A stretch of DNA of 64,000 bases from G963662905 sp963676415. GTDB lineage: Bacteria; Bacteroidota; Bacteroidia; Bacteroidales; WRLA01. Position 1 is the stretch's first letter. Each line of letters opens with the position of its first letter. Below, in pieces: positions 1 to 9,783 of the stretch. The stretch is from positions 2,542,001-2,606,000 of the forward strand of contig OY781097.1 in assembly GCA_963676415.1 (NCBI GenBank), given 5' to 3'. Position numbers and translations under genes: made by a program. Under the pieces are notes generated by a model that was given only the letters and a program-made list of their open reading frames with translations, had not been told where the DNA came from and did no database searches.

Positions 1-345
1 ACAATTGAATAGGTGTAAGATCCGTTTCTCCTTGGTCGTAGGCCCTAAAAATCAATGATGGTTGGGTGTTTTCGTCAAATACATTATTTGCATTGATCAT
101 GCCTTCGGTATTTTCTATCCTGAAATCGCCGAGTACGGGAGCATCGGGGTCAGCATTTGATAAGTCGAAGGTGTGGATGTCCTGCACCTCACCGGGAATG
201 GCGCTGTTTACTGAATAATCATCATTTTTGAAGCTTATCGTATATATACCGTTTTTGGAACAGTAGTAAGTATCGGGGAATTTATCCACAGTGCCGTTTA
301 ACAATATTTCGTTACCATACGACAGTTCAAAGACAGAGGGGAGGC
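1..345 (-). pseudogene. C-terminal continuation of the frameshifted T9SS-type surface protein
   Basis: Reading the minus strand in the frame shifted relative to the upstream gene gives an open stretch to the window edge. It starts around FELSYGNEILLNGTVDKF and passes through YDQGETDLTPIQL. The upstream frame ends at a stop at 298-300, so one base gained or lost near a C4 run at about 332-340 separates the halves. The segment aligns by eye with the matching part of the paralogue at 41303-43609 (YDQTREDWLPPQLQ), which supports one original gene. A sequencing error is an alternative to a real mutation. The 3' end, presumably with the T9SS sorting domain, lies outside the window. Confidence 0.7.
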
Positions 346-1737
346 TTCAAATGTCCTCATATAATTAAGGTGTGAATTTGAACATGCCATTAATTGGCCT
401 GTTATGTCTAACCAATATGGGGAGATTGTAAGCGGATCGGAACTGTTGTTGAGTGTTGCTGTTGCAAAAGAAAGGCTTTCCTGGCCGACAGGGTCAAGCC
501 GGACGGGATTGGATGCATCATCAGCCCGGAATTTGTAGTTGTATTTTCTGATAATATCCAGTAATTCGGTAAATACAACCGAATCGCCGTCGGTAAGGAA
601 GAAGGGGAAATCAATATAATTTAAATTTCTGTCATAGGGGTCGGGCATGCCTTCCCAATAAGTAATCTGCCCACTGACCTGATTGCCCAAGCGTTCTTCA
701 TTGGACAGATAAATTGAAATTCTTTTGCCTTCTTCAACAGGATATGACCCATCCATAAATCTGCCGGAACCTGTTCCACATTGCCATATTTTACGATTTA
801 AAAAATTATAGAATTGAAAAGTAAGATATTTGGTCACATTTCCTGACCGGGGCCTGGAATTGAAGCTCCATTCCATGGCTTTGTAATCGGCCGGATTGTT
901 TGTAACTGTCACATTAGCTGTACATCCGTGCTGCTCCTCACAATCGGCTATGTAAATCTTACCGTCCTGAAAATATCCATCGGTACAAACAAAGCTGAAG
1001 GCCTCATCTATATCGGAAACCATTAAGTAATTGAAATAAGAATCAGGGTAATCGGGAAGTTGTTTAGGGTATAATTGCAAGAGTCGGTTATCCCTGGCCA
1101 GACCGGGCAAATGCATATGCATATAACTCGCTTGCGATAAATTATCACCGCTATTGTAAGGGATAACTTCCCCGGTTTCGGTTTTTGTGGCTATTTCAAC
1201 TTTATGCCTGGCCATTGCCGCAAGGTTGACCACTGTATCGATATCCCTGTCAAGGTTAAGGTGCATGAACACAATCCTGCAAATACTGTCGTTATTGTAC
1301 CCGTTAAAAAAACCGTTGCACAACTGATCATCCCGGTTGTCGAGCATGATGTGGTATTCCCCTTCATCAAGTGCATCAAGCTTTGCACAGGCCCTGTTGT
1401 TTTCGACATATACCTCAATTTGAGCAGCACTAAGGGAGCTGCGGTCAAAAAAGAATTCTTCGTTTTGAACAATGATATCTCCAACTTCTTCCGGGGAGGA
1501 ATATTCTTCAAATCTGATGGTAAGGCTATGAGTGGCCCTGTTTTTTCCGGGGCTCCAATTGTTTTGTTTTTTTAATGTAGATACATCCGGCATTTGCGAC
1601 TGTATTTTGGTGACATAAGAGCCGTCGGGGTTTATTGAAAGTGTTTCGGCCTTTTCACGGTTAATTACCTGGGCAGGCAGATAGGACCCAAAGGTTGTAA
1701 AAGCGAAAACAATCAGGAGAGTAAATTTAGTTCTCAT
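298..1737 (-). CDS. Secreted protein, N-terminal part, of a T9SS-type surface family (frameshifted)
   Basis: This 479-residue frame starts with a Sec signal peptide (about residues 1-23, cleavage after LPAQ). The rest has no domain I recognise. It shows a mixed beta-rich pattern with several Cys residues. Short landmarks (NPDGSYV; in the continuation YDQ-x-E) match the 768-residue protein at 41303-43609, so the two are probably paralogues. The last ~15 residues come from the wrong frame after a one-base slip, and the true protein continues to the window edge. Function is unknown; a cell-surface or extracellular role is inferred from the signal peptide and the paralogue's sorting domain. Confidence 0.75.
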   Translation of the reverse strand: MRTKFTLLIVFAFTTFGSYLPAQVINREKAETLSINPDGSYVTKIQSQMPDVSTLKKQNNWSPGKNRATHSLTIRFEEYSSPEEVGDIIVQNEEFFFDRSSLSAAQIEVYVENNRACAKLDALDEGEYHIMLDNRDDQLCNGFFNGYNNDSICRIVFMHLNLDRDIDTVVNLAAMARHKVEIATKTETGEVIPYNSGDNLSQASYMHMHLPGLARDNRLLQLYPKQLPDYPDSYFNYLMVSDIDEAFSFVCTDGYFQDGKIYIADCEEQHGCTANVTVTNNPADYKAMEWSFNSRPRSGNVTKYLTFQFYNFLNRKIWQCGTGSGRFMDGSYPVEEGKRISIYLSNEERLGNQVSGQITYWEGMPDPYDRNLNYIDFPFFLTDGDSVVFTELLDIIRKYNYKFRADDASNPVRLDPVGQESLSFATATLNNSSDPLTISPYWLDITGQLMACSNSHLNYMRTFEASPLSLNCRMVTKYC

Positions 1738-1984
1738 ACGGTATGGTTTAAAATAAATTAATGAATTAAAAAACTGATTTCAAAATTAGACCGGGCTGCG
1801 TGGTTTTTCAAATATTTGATATTGATAAAGTATTGATGGTGAAAAAATTTATTGTAGGCGTTATTTGAGGGATAGTACTGATAATCAATTGAATATATAC
1901 TTTTTGCCTGTCTTTTGGTGAAATTGCACATTGATTTTCACTAATGCATTCGGGAGGGAGGGCCCATTTGAGTAAAAACATAGA

Positions 1985-2050
1985 GTTCTGCTCGGTTTTT
2001 TATGGGCAATCAAGAACAAGGTATAATAGGATGTTAAACCTCTTCAAAGT
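1985..2050 (+). repeat. Degenerate end of the GGTTCTACTCGG MITE family
   Basis: Sequence from GTTCTGCTCGG onward resembles the left half of the 180-bp elements at 16302 and 24161, but the right half cannot be recognised. The rest of 1738-2228 shows no gene: it is an AT-rich leader for the upstream minus-strand gene followed by unassigned sequence. Confidence 0.5.
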
Positions 2051-2228
2051 TTCAGGTTATTGGATTTAATCCCGGATTAGATTCTCCAGATTTCGACAGG
2101 AAAATCAGGCTGCATTTCAAAAGCTTTAGTTTTTAATGGGCTCCACGAAATGTGGGGCAGAACCAAATGACCTATATCCATCTTGCTGCGTTTTTTTGAT
2201 GAAAAAAAACAGAACGCTACAAAATACA

Positions 2229-2382
2229 CTCCGGCAAGCTTACTCCGGCAAGCTTACTCCGGCAAGCTTACTCCGGCAAGCTTACTCCGGCAAGCTTACT
2301 CCGGCAAGCTTACTTCGGCAAGCTTACTTCGGCAAGCTTACTTCGGCAAGCTTACTTCGGCAAGCTTACTTCGGTAAGCTCA
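2229..2382 (+). repeat. 14-bp tandem repeat, 11 units
   Basis: The unit CTCCGGCAAGCTTA occurs six times, then CTTCGGCAAGCTTA four times, then one degenerate unit. The block of sequence change suggests array growth by local duplication. The unit resembles the CTTCGACAAGCTCAGCA motif seen at about 40319, so it probably grew from the arm of a dispersed palindromic repeat. Short ORFs across it are compositional artefacts. Confidence 0.9.
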
Positions 2383-2435
2383 GCACATCGCAGCACATCG
2401 CAGCACATCGCAGCACATTGGAGCACATCGCAGCA
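2381..2435 (+). repeat. 10-bp tandem repeat (CAGCACATCG, about 5 units)
   Basis: Five near-identical 10-bp units follow directly from the last 14-bp unit. The downstream bases to about 2490 resemble the right end of the MITE at 12900-13100 in a degraded form (GACTTTATGGATAGGC there, GATTATATAGACAGGG here). Confidence 0.85.
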
Positions 2436-2578
2436 TAACAACTCGGCCACGGACAATCTGAACCGGAAACCCGATTATATAGACAGGGGCTACCCGAAAA
2501 TCCGGGTAGCCCCATAAATACATTTGATCAGCGTGTTTTTTTGGACTGTTAAGAAAAGGTGTCGCTTCTATTCTTTTA

Positions 2579-3614
2579 ATTAGTGTTTGTCCATAATGTT
2601 CGATCTCAGCGTTATTTGTAGCGTCCTGATATAGAATCCGGGGATAAAGCCAGTGCTTTTGGCCGTAAAGACACCCCAAGTATTGAGCAAATAGTCAGGG
2701 CTGGAATTTACAAAGAACTTAAAGGTTTGGATTACAGGAAATTAGAATATCATCAGGGCGATTCCAGGATTTGCTCCCTATTCATTAAGCTCGATGAGCT
2801 GAGGCCATATAGTTTCCAGATGTACCAAAAATACATCTCCCGTATCCGCGGGGAAAGCCTGCAAAAATTACTTTTTGAGATAAATAAGATAGCTGTGGAC
2901 CAGGGACTTGAAGACCTGAAAAGTTTTAGGCAAGATGCTACAGTTGTGGAAACCAACATCCATTATCCTACAAACAGTGCCCTGGTTTGGGACTGTATCA
3001 AGGAAGTCAACCGCCTATTGGAACATCTTGTTAAGGAATGCAAGGATCTTGACTATATGGACTATAGCCGGCAAGCCAAAAAAAAATATTTCAACCTCAA
3101 TGTTGGCAAATCAAAAGACAAGCGGGCTAAATTGTTCCGTAAACAGTTGATCCTATTTGTCAAAACGATAAATTAGCTTTCAAATGTGGTAAAAAAAAGC
3201 CCGGCTCAAGTCTTAAGGCGAAAGCAATCCTGGCTCATATTTCCAATCACATTCGGGTCATGGAGTTAGTAGATTATATGGTACGGGAGAAGGAGATCAA
3301 TGGCAATAAGGTCCCAAATGAAAAAAAGATATTTTCCATTTACGAGCAGCATACAGATATCATTGTAAAGGGAGGCAGAAAGCCGGAGTTTGGCCACAAA
3401 ATAAATTTGGGCAGTGGGCGAAGCAATTTGATACTTGCATGCGATATACAAAGGGGCAACCCATCAGATGCCAAGCTGTTTGGCCATATGCTGGATCAAG
3501 TCATTGAAGAATACGGTATTACGCCGCGCGACAGCGTTGCCGATGGTGGTTACGCCTCATTGAAAAATATGGAAAAGGCTAAAGGAAAGGGAATAACCAA
3601 TGTTGTTTTTAACC
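2579..3614 (+). mobile_element. ISNCY-family insertion sequence remnant, left end and central transposase
   Basis: The left edge TTAGTGTTTGTCCATAATG matches, in inverted form, the right edge of the ISNCY fragment ending at 9546. Translation from 2622 gives a reading frame with KGLDYRKLEYHQ and RQDATVVETNIHYPT, typical of ISNCY transposases. It shifts frame near 3176 and resumes as VPNEKKIFSIYEQHTDIIVKG and DSVADGGYASLKN. The N-terminus is missing and homology stops around VVFN at 3612, where beta-helix coding sequence begins. The element is inactive. Confidence 0.8.
2622..3614 (+). pseudogene. ISNCY transposase, truncated and frameshifted
   Basis: Frame one runs 2622-3176 and ends in LFVKTIN. 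The next frame carries SLKAKAILAHISNHIRVMELVDY and the DDE-type core to 3612. The missing C-terminal part (KWHSGIEGIISNLKRRFKI) sits 5.5 kb away at about 9095-9326, so one ISNCY copy may have been broken by a rearrangement; two separate remnants are the alternative. Confidence 0.8.
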
Positions 3615-4334
3615 TGCCATATTCACAACAATGAAGGCGATGGGGTTTGTTATCAGACGAATGCTATGGGTCTTATTGCCGATTGCAAAATCCATGATAA
3701 TGCCTACAATGATTTTCGCATACAGAGCGGGGCTTTTCCGGGTGTAAAATACTGTAAACTTTATAATTCCGGTAAAACAGCCTTAGGAATTGGCGAAAAC
3801 AGCAATCCGCATATTATGGGCTGTGAAATCCATTCTGCAAAAATTTCCAATATCCTCATCCACGATATTGCGAGCCCAACCCTCGAAGATTGTTAAATTT
3901 ACAATTCGGAGCAGGCCGGGATTTATGTGTGCGATAACGGCAAGGGCAAAGTAATCAACTGCCAGCTGTACCAAAACAAGCACGAAGGTTTGTCTATCGA
4001 AAAGAAATCCGGGCCGTTTTTTAGTGTTGAGGGCTGCCAGGTATTTGAAAATGAACGCTCGGGTGTGTGCTTAAAAGACCAAAGCGGGATGCGTATGAGT
4101 AAATGCGATGAGGATAAAAACAAACAAAACGTGCTTTTTATCATTGACTCGAGCCACGCCGAAGTGGATGATTGTTCGTTTTCGGAAAATGGCGGCAGCG
4201 GCATCAAGCTGTTCAGTAAATCACGTGCCAATGTGCGCAATACGCATATTGACCGAAACGGGGAAAACGGTTACGCCGAATACAGCGGCTGCTGGTTGAA
4301 CGACAAAAAAATGGGTCAGGTAATCCAGGAATAG
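3615..4334 (+). pseudogene. Right-handed beta-helix protein fragment, 5' truncated, with internal stop
   Basis: One frame runs from CHIHNNEGDGVCYQTN to the stop at 4332-4334. It is made of short parallel beta-helix coils (repeats of the type C-x-I-x-x-N with D/N-G turns). An in-frame TAA at 3894-3896 interrupts it between TLEDC and IYNSEQAG. The 5' end is lost at the ISNCY junction near 3612. Beta-helix proteins of this kind are often secreted polysaccharide-active or surface proteins, but no catalytic motif is visible. Confidence 0.75.
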
Positions 4335-4352
4335 GATTGGCAGCAAATCAAC

Positions 4353-4404
4353 AAATCCCAATAATAGCGACAGTGTGCTTCGTGTCGCTGCTATTGGGAT
4401 TTTT
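4353..4404. terminator. Strong bidirectional intrinsic terminator
   Basis: Arms of 20 bases (4353-4372 and 4383-4402) pair with two mismatches around a 10-base loop. A T7 tract follows on the plus strand and an A-rich tract flanks the other side. It sits between the convergent beta-helix remnant and the LamG gene, and could terminate both. Confidence 0.85.
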
Positions 4405-4420
4405 TTGTCTGATGTGGTTT

Positions 4421-7400
4421 TTATTTTATCGTGATTTTTTTTGTTATAGGGTTGGTTTTTGTTTCCAGAATAATCAGATAAATTCCTGGTGTTTTGGGTG
4501 CCGGGATGCGCTTTGTATCTTTCCATGCCCCCAGTGTTCTGCCGGCGAGGTCGGTGAGGGTGATGCGTTCAGCCTCAGTGTTTTCTCCGAACAAGATTTC
4601 ATTTCCCCGACACCAAATATTGATGATGGGTTCCTCTAAGGTTTGGTGCAAAGCTGATGTGTTGCCAAAATGCAGGAAAAAGCGACCTGTACTGCTTTCG
4701 TTTACAGGCGTAGTATATGTGCTTTTGTGCATATCGGTCAGGCTGCCTGTTTGTCGGTCTTCGAGAATAATATTTGTGTTTTCAAGTCCTAGCTGATAAA
4801 TGCTGAATGTGATTTCCTGGTTTTTACTAAGATCAAGGCCAAGAGGAATTACTGCATTTTCCTGGCTTGTTTCAGGTAAAGCCTGAACAGCGAAATCATG
4901 GCCATTATCGTTCAGTAATCTGCTGTAAAGGGCAATTTCAGGGTTTCCCCTAAGTTTTGCTGCATCATAAGAAGGGTCAAGACCTTTGGTCATTCCTTCG
5001 TGGAAAGTGATGATCGTCGAATTGGCTATGTTTTCACCTGTGGCAGTTAGTTCCACTCCCGGCCAGGTTACGCTGTTTTTATAGAAACCAGCTGAGCCGT
5101 GTTTGCGCGTATCGCTATCGAATTTAATACTGCCGCTGTTTTTTACTTTTACCATAAATGCCTGACCGGGTGCAACAAAATCCTGATCCAATGCAGAGAG
5201 GCTCCCTTGACCTGAGAAACCGGAATTGCATATTACCTGATAAAAGTTTTGTCCTTTTGTGTAAGTGCCGTTTTCATACCAAATGTACACTGCCTGATAG
5301 TTTTCATCGAGAATACCGTCATTATCTGCGAGGAAATTATTTGTTGCTTGTGCAGATTCTGTAATTGCAATGGAAGAACAAAATGGGTTTCCCAGGAGGT
5401 TTGCACCGATATTTGTGCCATCGGGCGTATATGTAGCGTTAATGGATTGATCCGTAAGAATAGGTGCGCCGCTTAGGTTGAGGATTTTATCTGCAGCAGA
5501 TGAGTTGATGGCGTAACCTTTACATATTGTAAATCCTTCGCTCGACATTAAGGAATTATCGCCATTCGGGCCGTTAAGTATATCTACCCATATGCCTTTG
5601 CTGCTATTCAATAGCCCGTCTTCTTCCCATCTGTAAAACTGATCATTGCCTGCGCCGCCGTACAGATCCATATTTAAGGATGCAAAGTTACCTGAAATAT
5701 TTACGGGAGCTGAGATATAGTGCCATTTTCCCGCGGACAGATATCGCTGAACCTTAATGTTTCCTGTAGCATTTCCTTTTATTATTAACGAACCGGTACC
5801 GGCTGCAGTGCTGAGAATATTTACTTCTCCTTCTCCAAAAATGCCATATTCTTCAATATTGTTATGGTTTATGGTAAGGGCTGCGTTTTCTTCTATATTG
5901 ACTTTTGAGCCCGGCAGTACGTATAATGATCTTGTAATCGTTGTTTGTGATCCGGCTTTGAGGTTGGTTGTCCCAATATTGATTACACTACCATGAATAA
6001 TATGGTTATGGCTGTGATACTCCAAAGTTGCATTTTCTCCTGCAATTAAGTTAGTGCATTCAATATCATCGGTGTTGCTTATTGTAGCTGTATGGTATAT
6101 CCCGACATTATCGCTACTCACGGGCACGCTGCCAAGGCTCCAGTTAGTGGCTGTATTCCAGTCTGTTGAGCTTGTGTTGAGCCATGTATTGAATGCAGTG
6201 GATGAAACCCAATCGTCATCAGTCATATCAATGGTAAGTGTTCCATTATTGTTTTGTCCGGAGAAATCTGCTAAACTGTTGCCTGATGAATGATCAAAGC
6301 TATAGTATGCTATGAGCCCGGTTTCGTTTCCACTTAGGTTTTTGTACATGTTTTCGCAGATATCATTTTGCGTGCGCGCAGTATTCCAAATACGGACTTC
6401 ATCCATTTTAATATTGGAAAGAAATGAGCCTGCCCCTGATCCAAGATATAACTGGTCTGTCCCATCTAAATAGTAACTGTAATTCATGGTTTTGGAAGCA
6501 ACATTAAGGCCGTTTATATAAATGGTTGCCTCTTTGTTGTTGTATATAAAAGCCATATGGTACCATTGGTTTTGTTCTACCATGAAGCTACTGGAAAGCA
6601 CATCTGCATTGCCTGAAGCATCTGCAATAAATAGATTAATATTATTGCTATCGTCTTTATATGGCACGATTCTGTTAATAGCTGCCCCATCGTCTATATG
6701 GATAAAATTTTGTTGACCCGACAGATTATTAAAGGAAACCATAGATTCGATGCTTATTACTGATGATGATGAGGAAGATAAGTTGCAGGAAACATAATCA
6801 CCACTTCCATCAAAATCCAATGCTTTCTTTGGACCATACATTGCTGATGAGGTACTCCATTCATTGCCTGCCATATTAGTTAAAGTTCCGGTGTAATTAT
6901 TTTTAGAATCAGCAAGGCTTGTTCCTGAAGTTTCATTGAATTTATAATAAGCGACCAAATTTGTTTCTGATGAAGGATCGGGCAGTTCCCGGTGCATATT
7001 TTGGCGGATTTCTGTTTGCGTACGTGCGGTTTTCCAAATACGGACCTCATCAAGTGTTCCGGAAATGAGCTCGCCACCATTTAATGTGCCAAGCCATGCG
7101 CCACTGCTTATTGCGGGAAGTGTAACATTCGCGGAGCTTCTTTGGTTTTTTACAACGCCATCAACATAGGTTTGAAAGCCGTTTGTCGTATTGCTTTTCC
7201 AAACGCATGCAATATGATGCCAATTTCCGTCTTCGACACCGGTACCAATTTCTACCCCATTTGTCAAGCCGTCAGTGGAAATAATAAATTGTGGGGGATC
7301 AGACCAACCTGCTACAATATATCCTCCTCCATCCTGAAATCTTACAGGTGAATACAGCTGTGTTCCTTTGAACCAGTATTCGATAGTCAATTCCGTTCCT

Positions 7401-7546
7401 CCTTGCAGATTAGCTGAGTATAAGGTATTCGGTAGTGTTACATAATCTTGCGTACCGTCAAAAACAAGGCAATTATCCTGGCCGGATACAGGCAAAATTA
7501 ATGATAAGATAATGATTATTAACAAATTATATATTAATGTTTTCAT
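4421..7546 (-). CDS. T9SS-secreted protein with two LamG (concanavalin A-like) domains
   Basis: This 1041-residue protein has a signal peptide (about 1-22), two laminin-G/concanavalin-like jelly-roll domains (about 24-200 and 240-430; landmarks FDGTQDYVTLP and FDGSGDYVSCN, each with VRIWNTART-like strands), and a beta-rich middle from about residue 455. It ends in a type IX sorting domain (about 965-1041, LAGRTLGAWK then PGIYLIILETK and KKITIK). LamG domains usually bind glycans or proteins, so an adhesin or exposed carbohydrate-binding role is inferred. The two LamG units are diverged, unlike the repeats in the 13225 gene. The gene ends at the strong terminator at 4353-4404. Confidence 0.9.
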   Translation of the reverse strand: MKTLIYNLLIIIILSLILPVSGQDNCLVFDGTQDYVTLPNTLYSANLQGGTELTIEYWFKGTQLYSPVRFQDGGGYIVAGWSDPPQFIISTDGLTNGVEIGTGVEDGNWHHIACVWKSNTTNGFQTYVDGVVKNQRSSANVTLPAISSGAWLGTLNGGELISGTLDEVRIWKTARTQTEIRQNMHRELPDPSSETNLVAYYKFNETSGTSLADSKNNYTGTLTNMAGNEWSTSSAMYGPKKALDFDGSGDYVSCNLSSSSSSVISIESMVSFNNLSGQQNFIHIDDGAAINRIVPYKDDSNNINLFIADASGNADVLSSSFMVEQNQWYHMAFIYNNKEATIYINGLNVASKTMNYSYYLDGTDQLYLGSGAGSFLSNIKMDEVRIWNTARTQNDICENMYKNLSGNETGLIAYYSFDHSSGNSLADFSGQNNNGTLTIDMTDDDWVSSTAFNTWLNTSSTDWNTATNWSLGSVPVSSDNVGIYHTATISNTDDIECTNLIAGENATLEYHSHNHIIHGSVINIGTTNLKAGSQTTITRSLYVLPGSKVNIEENAALTINHNNIEEYGIFGEGEVNILSTAAGTGSLIIKGNATGNIKVQRYLSAGKWHYISAPVNISGNFASLNMDLYGGAGNDQFYRWEEDGLLNSSKGIWVDILNGPNGDNSLMSSEGFTICKGYAINSSAADKILNLSGAPILTDQSINATYTPDGTNIGANLLGNPFCSSIAITESAQATNNFLADNDGILDENYQAVYIWYENGTYTKGQNFYQVICNSGFSGQGSLSALDQDFVAPGQAFMVKVKNSGSIKFDSDTRKHGSAGFYKNSVTWPGVELTATGENIANSTIITFHEGMTKGLDPSYDAAKLRGNPEIALYSRLLNDNGHDFAVQALPETSQENAVIPLGLDLSKNQEITFSIYQLGLENTNIILEDRQTGSLTDMHKSTYTTPVNESSTGRFFLHFGNTSALHQTLEEPIINIWCRGNEILFGENTEAERITLTDLAGRTLGAWKDTKRIPAPKTPGIYLIILETKTNPITKKITIK

Positions 7547-7839
7547 TATTTTGTAAGTTTAATGATGGTTTGTAAATGGTTTGTTCAATTTATGTCGGTG
7601 TTATTTTTAAAGCTTTTATGGGAAGTTTGCAAGCGGGTGCTTAATTGTTCCCGCCATGAACAGAAAGGCAAAAAAATTCATGATGAATTTTGGAATGCAA
7701 GTAAAATAGAATGCCAAAATATTAGTGATTGATTCGCTTTAAAGATTATCGGTTTCATTGGCTTTATTCCTGATGTATTTTTTGAGGGATAAAGGTATAA
7801 AAGATATGTTTACCCAATATTTCCATTTATCCTAAATTA
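7547..7839. other. Non-coding leader of the LamG gene
   Basis: AT-rich sequence with no convincing ORF. It carries the promoter of the minus-strand LamG gene and ends where IS1380-related sequence begins. No repeat was recognised. Confidence 0.4.
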
Positions 7840-8880
7840 TCCATAAACACAAAAAAAACAGGGAAATTTGTGCGATACCTCATTGATATTCAGTATCTTT
7901 ATGTCGCCAAACAAAAACAAAAATCCCTATGGCTAAAAATACAAAGAATATTTCAAACAGTGGTACAAAATCACAGGAAATTACACAAACGAGCCTTTTC
8001 CCTCTGGCCAGATCAAATGGCAAAAAGGTTGAGGTTAACTTTACTTTAAAAAAGACATCAAATGATGGTGGCCTATTATTGCTTCGCGAAGTAGAAAAAC
8101 AGCTTGGTTTAATCGACAGCCTTGCAGGCTGCATTGAAGACCCCCGCAACCAAAGTTATGTCAAGCACAGCACAAAACGCCTGCTAAGCCAGCGTATTAT
8201 GCAAATTGCTGCTGGCTATGAAGATGCAAATGACTGTAATGTTCAGGGACGATGAAGTTGTTAAGGTATGCTGTGAGGCTACAGAAAGCCTTTCAGCCCA
8301 GCCTACCATGAGCCGTTTTGAGAATCAGGCCACAGCCTCTCAGAACTACCAAATAGCCAAAGTCTTTGTAGATAAATTTATCGCCTCTTATAAAAGTGAA
8401 CCTTGGATCATTATACAGGATTCTGACGATACGAGCAGATTAACGTATGGCAATCAACAACTTACGCTGTTCAATAATTACTACGGGGACTATTGCTATA
8501 TGCCACTGCACATATATGAAGGCTTTTCGGGCAAGCTGGCAACCACTATCCTCAAACCTGGCCGCCGCAGCAAAAGCCTGAATGTATTTTCGATTCACAA
8601 ACGCATAATAAGCTACCTGCACCAGCATTGGCCCAACATGATGATCATCCTTAGGGGCGATAGTCATCTTATGTACTGATACATAGCTGGCAAAGCATGA
8701 CGATAGTAGGGACAGAGTTTGCTAAAGCAACTATGAAAACCCTTCAATTGAAGCTGATCAAAGTAGCTGCCCGGACCAAAGTACTGAAATCAAAAATCAA
8801 AATAGAGCTGCCTGCAGAATTTTACAGTGACCGGGCATTTATGAAATGCTTTAAGGAATTTGAAACCCTAAGGGTTTAGA
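7840..8880 (+). mobile_element. IS1380-family insertion sequence remnant
   Basis: The stretch carries a broken IS1380-type transposase, with its start just after a Bacteroidota IS1380-like leader. I could not define both terminal inverted repeats, so the borders are approximate. Confidence 0.75.
7929..8879 (+). pseudogene. IS1380 transposase, frameshifted with internal deletion
   Basis: The reading begins MAKNTKNISNSG and runs to about 8240. It shifts frame at GYEDANDCN and continues through the DDE landmarks IIQDSDDTSRL and MMIILRGDSHL to a stop at 8677-8679. A third piece (8697-8879: GTEFAKATMKTLQLKLIKVAA) is the family C-terminus, so a stretch of the protein is deleted. The copy cannot make a working transposase. 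Confidence 0.85.
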
Positions 8881-9094
8881 TAAAACCGCCGTAACTAAAT
8901 GTTCTTTAACATATTGGCAACATATAACGTTATCAGTGAGCTTTACTGAGAAGCCCAAACAGGAAAAGTATGCTCATAAATCATGCAGTTATAGTAAATA
9001 TACAAAAAACTTAAGCGGCTGTCCTTGATTCGCAATGCCTGACCCTGCTCGGTTAAAAAATTTTGCCTGTTTTTGGGAGTTTATGAATTGAACA

Positions 9095-9546
9095 GGCTAA
9101 CAAAATTGTTGGCAGCCTGCGCAATAATGCTTCCAGCAAAAATATGGAGACACGCCTAAAGAAATGGCACAGCGGCATTGAAGGCATAATTTCCAATCTG
9201 AAAAGACGGTTTAAAATATGGCGCTGCGACTGGAAAGGTTGGGAGCATTTTAAATCAAAAGTACTCTGGAGCGTAATAGGTCACAATATCAGGGTAATGA
9301 CGGCCTTGGTGCTCAAAGAGGTTTAGCAAACTCACTGCCAGGCGGTGTAGCAAATCAACATTGCCCGGGAGAGGTATGTCCAAAAAGGCCAAAAACAGGC
9401 ATTTTTAACAAAAAGCGGCTGTTTTTGGCAAAACACATATATGGTTGTTATATATGATTGGCGCAAAAAAAATTTCGGTGTGGTGATTTTTTACAAAACA
9501 TCAAATGATGCCTCAAAATTTGCTTACTTTATGGACAGGCACTAAT
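9095..9546 (+). mobile_element. ISNCY-family remnant, C-terminal transposase and right end
   Basis: Translation from about 9095 gives NKIVGSLRNNASS then KWHSGIEGIISNLKRRFKI and VIGHNIRVMTALVL, the C-terminal part of ISNCY transposases. The element ends at 9546 with CTTTATGGACAGGCACTAA, the inverted match of the left end at 2579. A second end-like sequence (TTAGTGTCCGTCTTTAAAG) starts at once. The 9330-9530 stretch has no other gene. Confidence 0.8.
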
Positions 9547-9561
9547 TAGTGTCCGTCTTTA

Positions 9562-9660
9562 AAGGCCAACTTCTGCGTTGCTGCTCAAAATCCAAACCGG
9601 ATTCCCGTACCTACAGGACTGCGGTTTGGATTTTTCACACGCCTTGAATTTTGCCTTTTC
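9562..9660. repeat. Long imperfect hairpin of the TCCCGTAC apical family
   Basis: Arms AAAATCCAAACCG and CGGTTTGGATTTT flank a core reading GATTCCCGTACCTACAGGACTG, and weaker pairing (AAAGGC...GCCTTT) extends outward. The same core occurs with quite different arms at 31320-31466 and about 40252-40310, and decayed at about 12950. See the finding on covarying arms. Confidence 0.75.
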
Positions 9661-9783
9661 TTATCAGTCAGCCAGTTTTTCTGGCAGAGATTAATGTAGC
9701 ATCTCTGTGAATTTTTTTTAGAAGCCATCTTCGCTGAATGGATAATCGTAGCAGGACAGATAATCCTATTGTTTATGAGTAAG

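Noticed and set aside
2229..2435. Possible CRISPR array
   Set aside because: Units of 14 and 10 bp are contiguous with no spacers.
2136..2438. Repeat-rich short protein
   Set aside because: Encoded entirely by the 14-bp tandem repeat, open in more than one frame; a compositional artefact.
7547..7839. Riboswitch or small RNA before the LamG gene
   Set aside because: No conserved motif or strong fold could be seen.
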